NCBI RefSeq assembly: GCF_013415125.1
Contig: NZ_JACCDE010000015.1
Coordinates: forward strand, 58,135-122,134
Source of the DNA: Vreelandella glaciei
GTDB lineage: Bacteria; Pseudomonadota; Gammaproteobacteria; Pseudomonadales; Halomonadaceae
Direction of reading: 5' to 3'
DNA: 64,000 bases
Below the pieces are notes generated by a model that was given only the letters and a program-made list of their open reading frames with translations, searched no databases and was not told where the DNA came from. Of the stretch, positions 63,921 through 64,000 are shown piece by piece (position 1 is the stretch's first letter; each line of letters starts with the position of its first letter). The translations under genes and the position numbers were made by a program.

Positions 63921-64000
63921 CGCTCCTGAGTATTCACCTAAGAACACCTGGGCTGGGGTTCGGTATCCCAGCCGCTTTCTTGGTCTATCGTTTAGCTTAT
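63888..64000 (-). mobile_element. IS30-family transposase, C-terminal end (continues past window)
   Basis: The minus-strand frame entering from the window edge reads KLNDRPRKRLGYRTPAQVF and ends in ALIS-stop at 63890-63888. LN-x-RPRK-x-LG-x-x-TP is the conserved C-terminal segment of IS30-family DDE transposases. Only 36 codons are inside the window, and the element's terminal inverted repeat is expected within a few bases beyond the stop, at the LysR 3' end. Confidence 0.85.

Overview
The window looks like a chromosomal segment of a halophilic or marine gammaproteobacterium, most likely Halomonadaceae (Halomonas/Vreelandella). This rests on gene order (hemA-prfA-prmC-moeB diverging from a TPR lipoprotein-lolB-ispE-tRNA-Gln-prs-rplY-pth-ychF; then miaB-phoH-ybeY-corC-lnt), moderate-to-high GC and acidic proteins. 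No database search was run, so the taxonomy is inference.

Positions 1-23570 are mostly core housekeeping: the end of a methyltransferase, moeB and lrp, the hemA-prfA-prmC operon, outer-membrane lipoprotein and isoprenoid genes, PRPP synthetase, translation factors, M18 aminopeptidase, tail-specific protease, an ArsR-type regulator, three identical tRNA-Asn genes, and the miaB to lnt block. Positions 23600-42740 are accessory metabolism and regulation: two alcohol/quinone dehydrogenases, AraC and LysR regulators, VOC, DUF1499 and RHH proteins, a DJ-1/PfpI protein, a decayed chemotaxis receptor, a hydroxyacid dehydrogenase, ArfB, a proline-racemase-family enzyme, NnrU, CorA, a GAF-PAS-GGDEF protein, a TPP-riboswitch-controlled sodium symporter, an AhpD-like protein and MmsA.

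Positions 43047-53681 hold the most unusual block, a divergent cluster of a zinc-ribbon metallopeptidase (COG4307), a free alpha-E protein, a free circularly permuted ATP-grasp protein, a 1116-residue transglutaminase/DUF2126 protein, a fused ATP-grasp/alpha-E protein and a second transglutaminase-like protein. Together these resemble a [15 protein letters not shown] and peptide-cleaving system whose product is unknown. The fused ATP-grasp copy lacks a segment carrying a conserved lysine/glycine loop present in the free copy.

Positions 53713-59996 return to conserved genes (DUF3581, a large AsmA-like protein, a TRIC-type channel, NfeD and a band-7 protein). After a terminator at 59996 there is a 54-codon tail of a GGDEF gene. 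Next comes an AT-rich, probably acquired unit of a YfcC-type transporter and an M20 amidohydrolase diverging from a LysR regulator, whose 3' end is altered by an IS30-family element that runs off the window.
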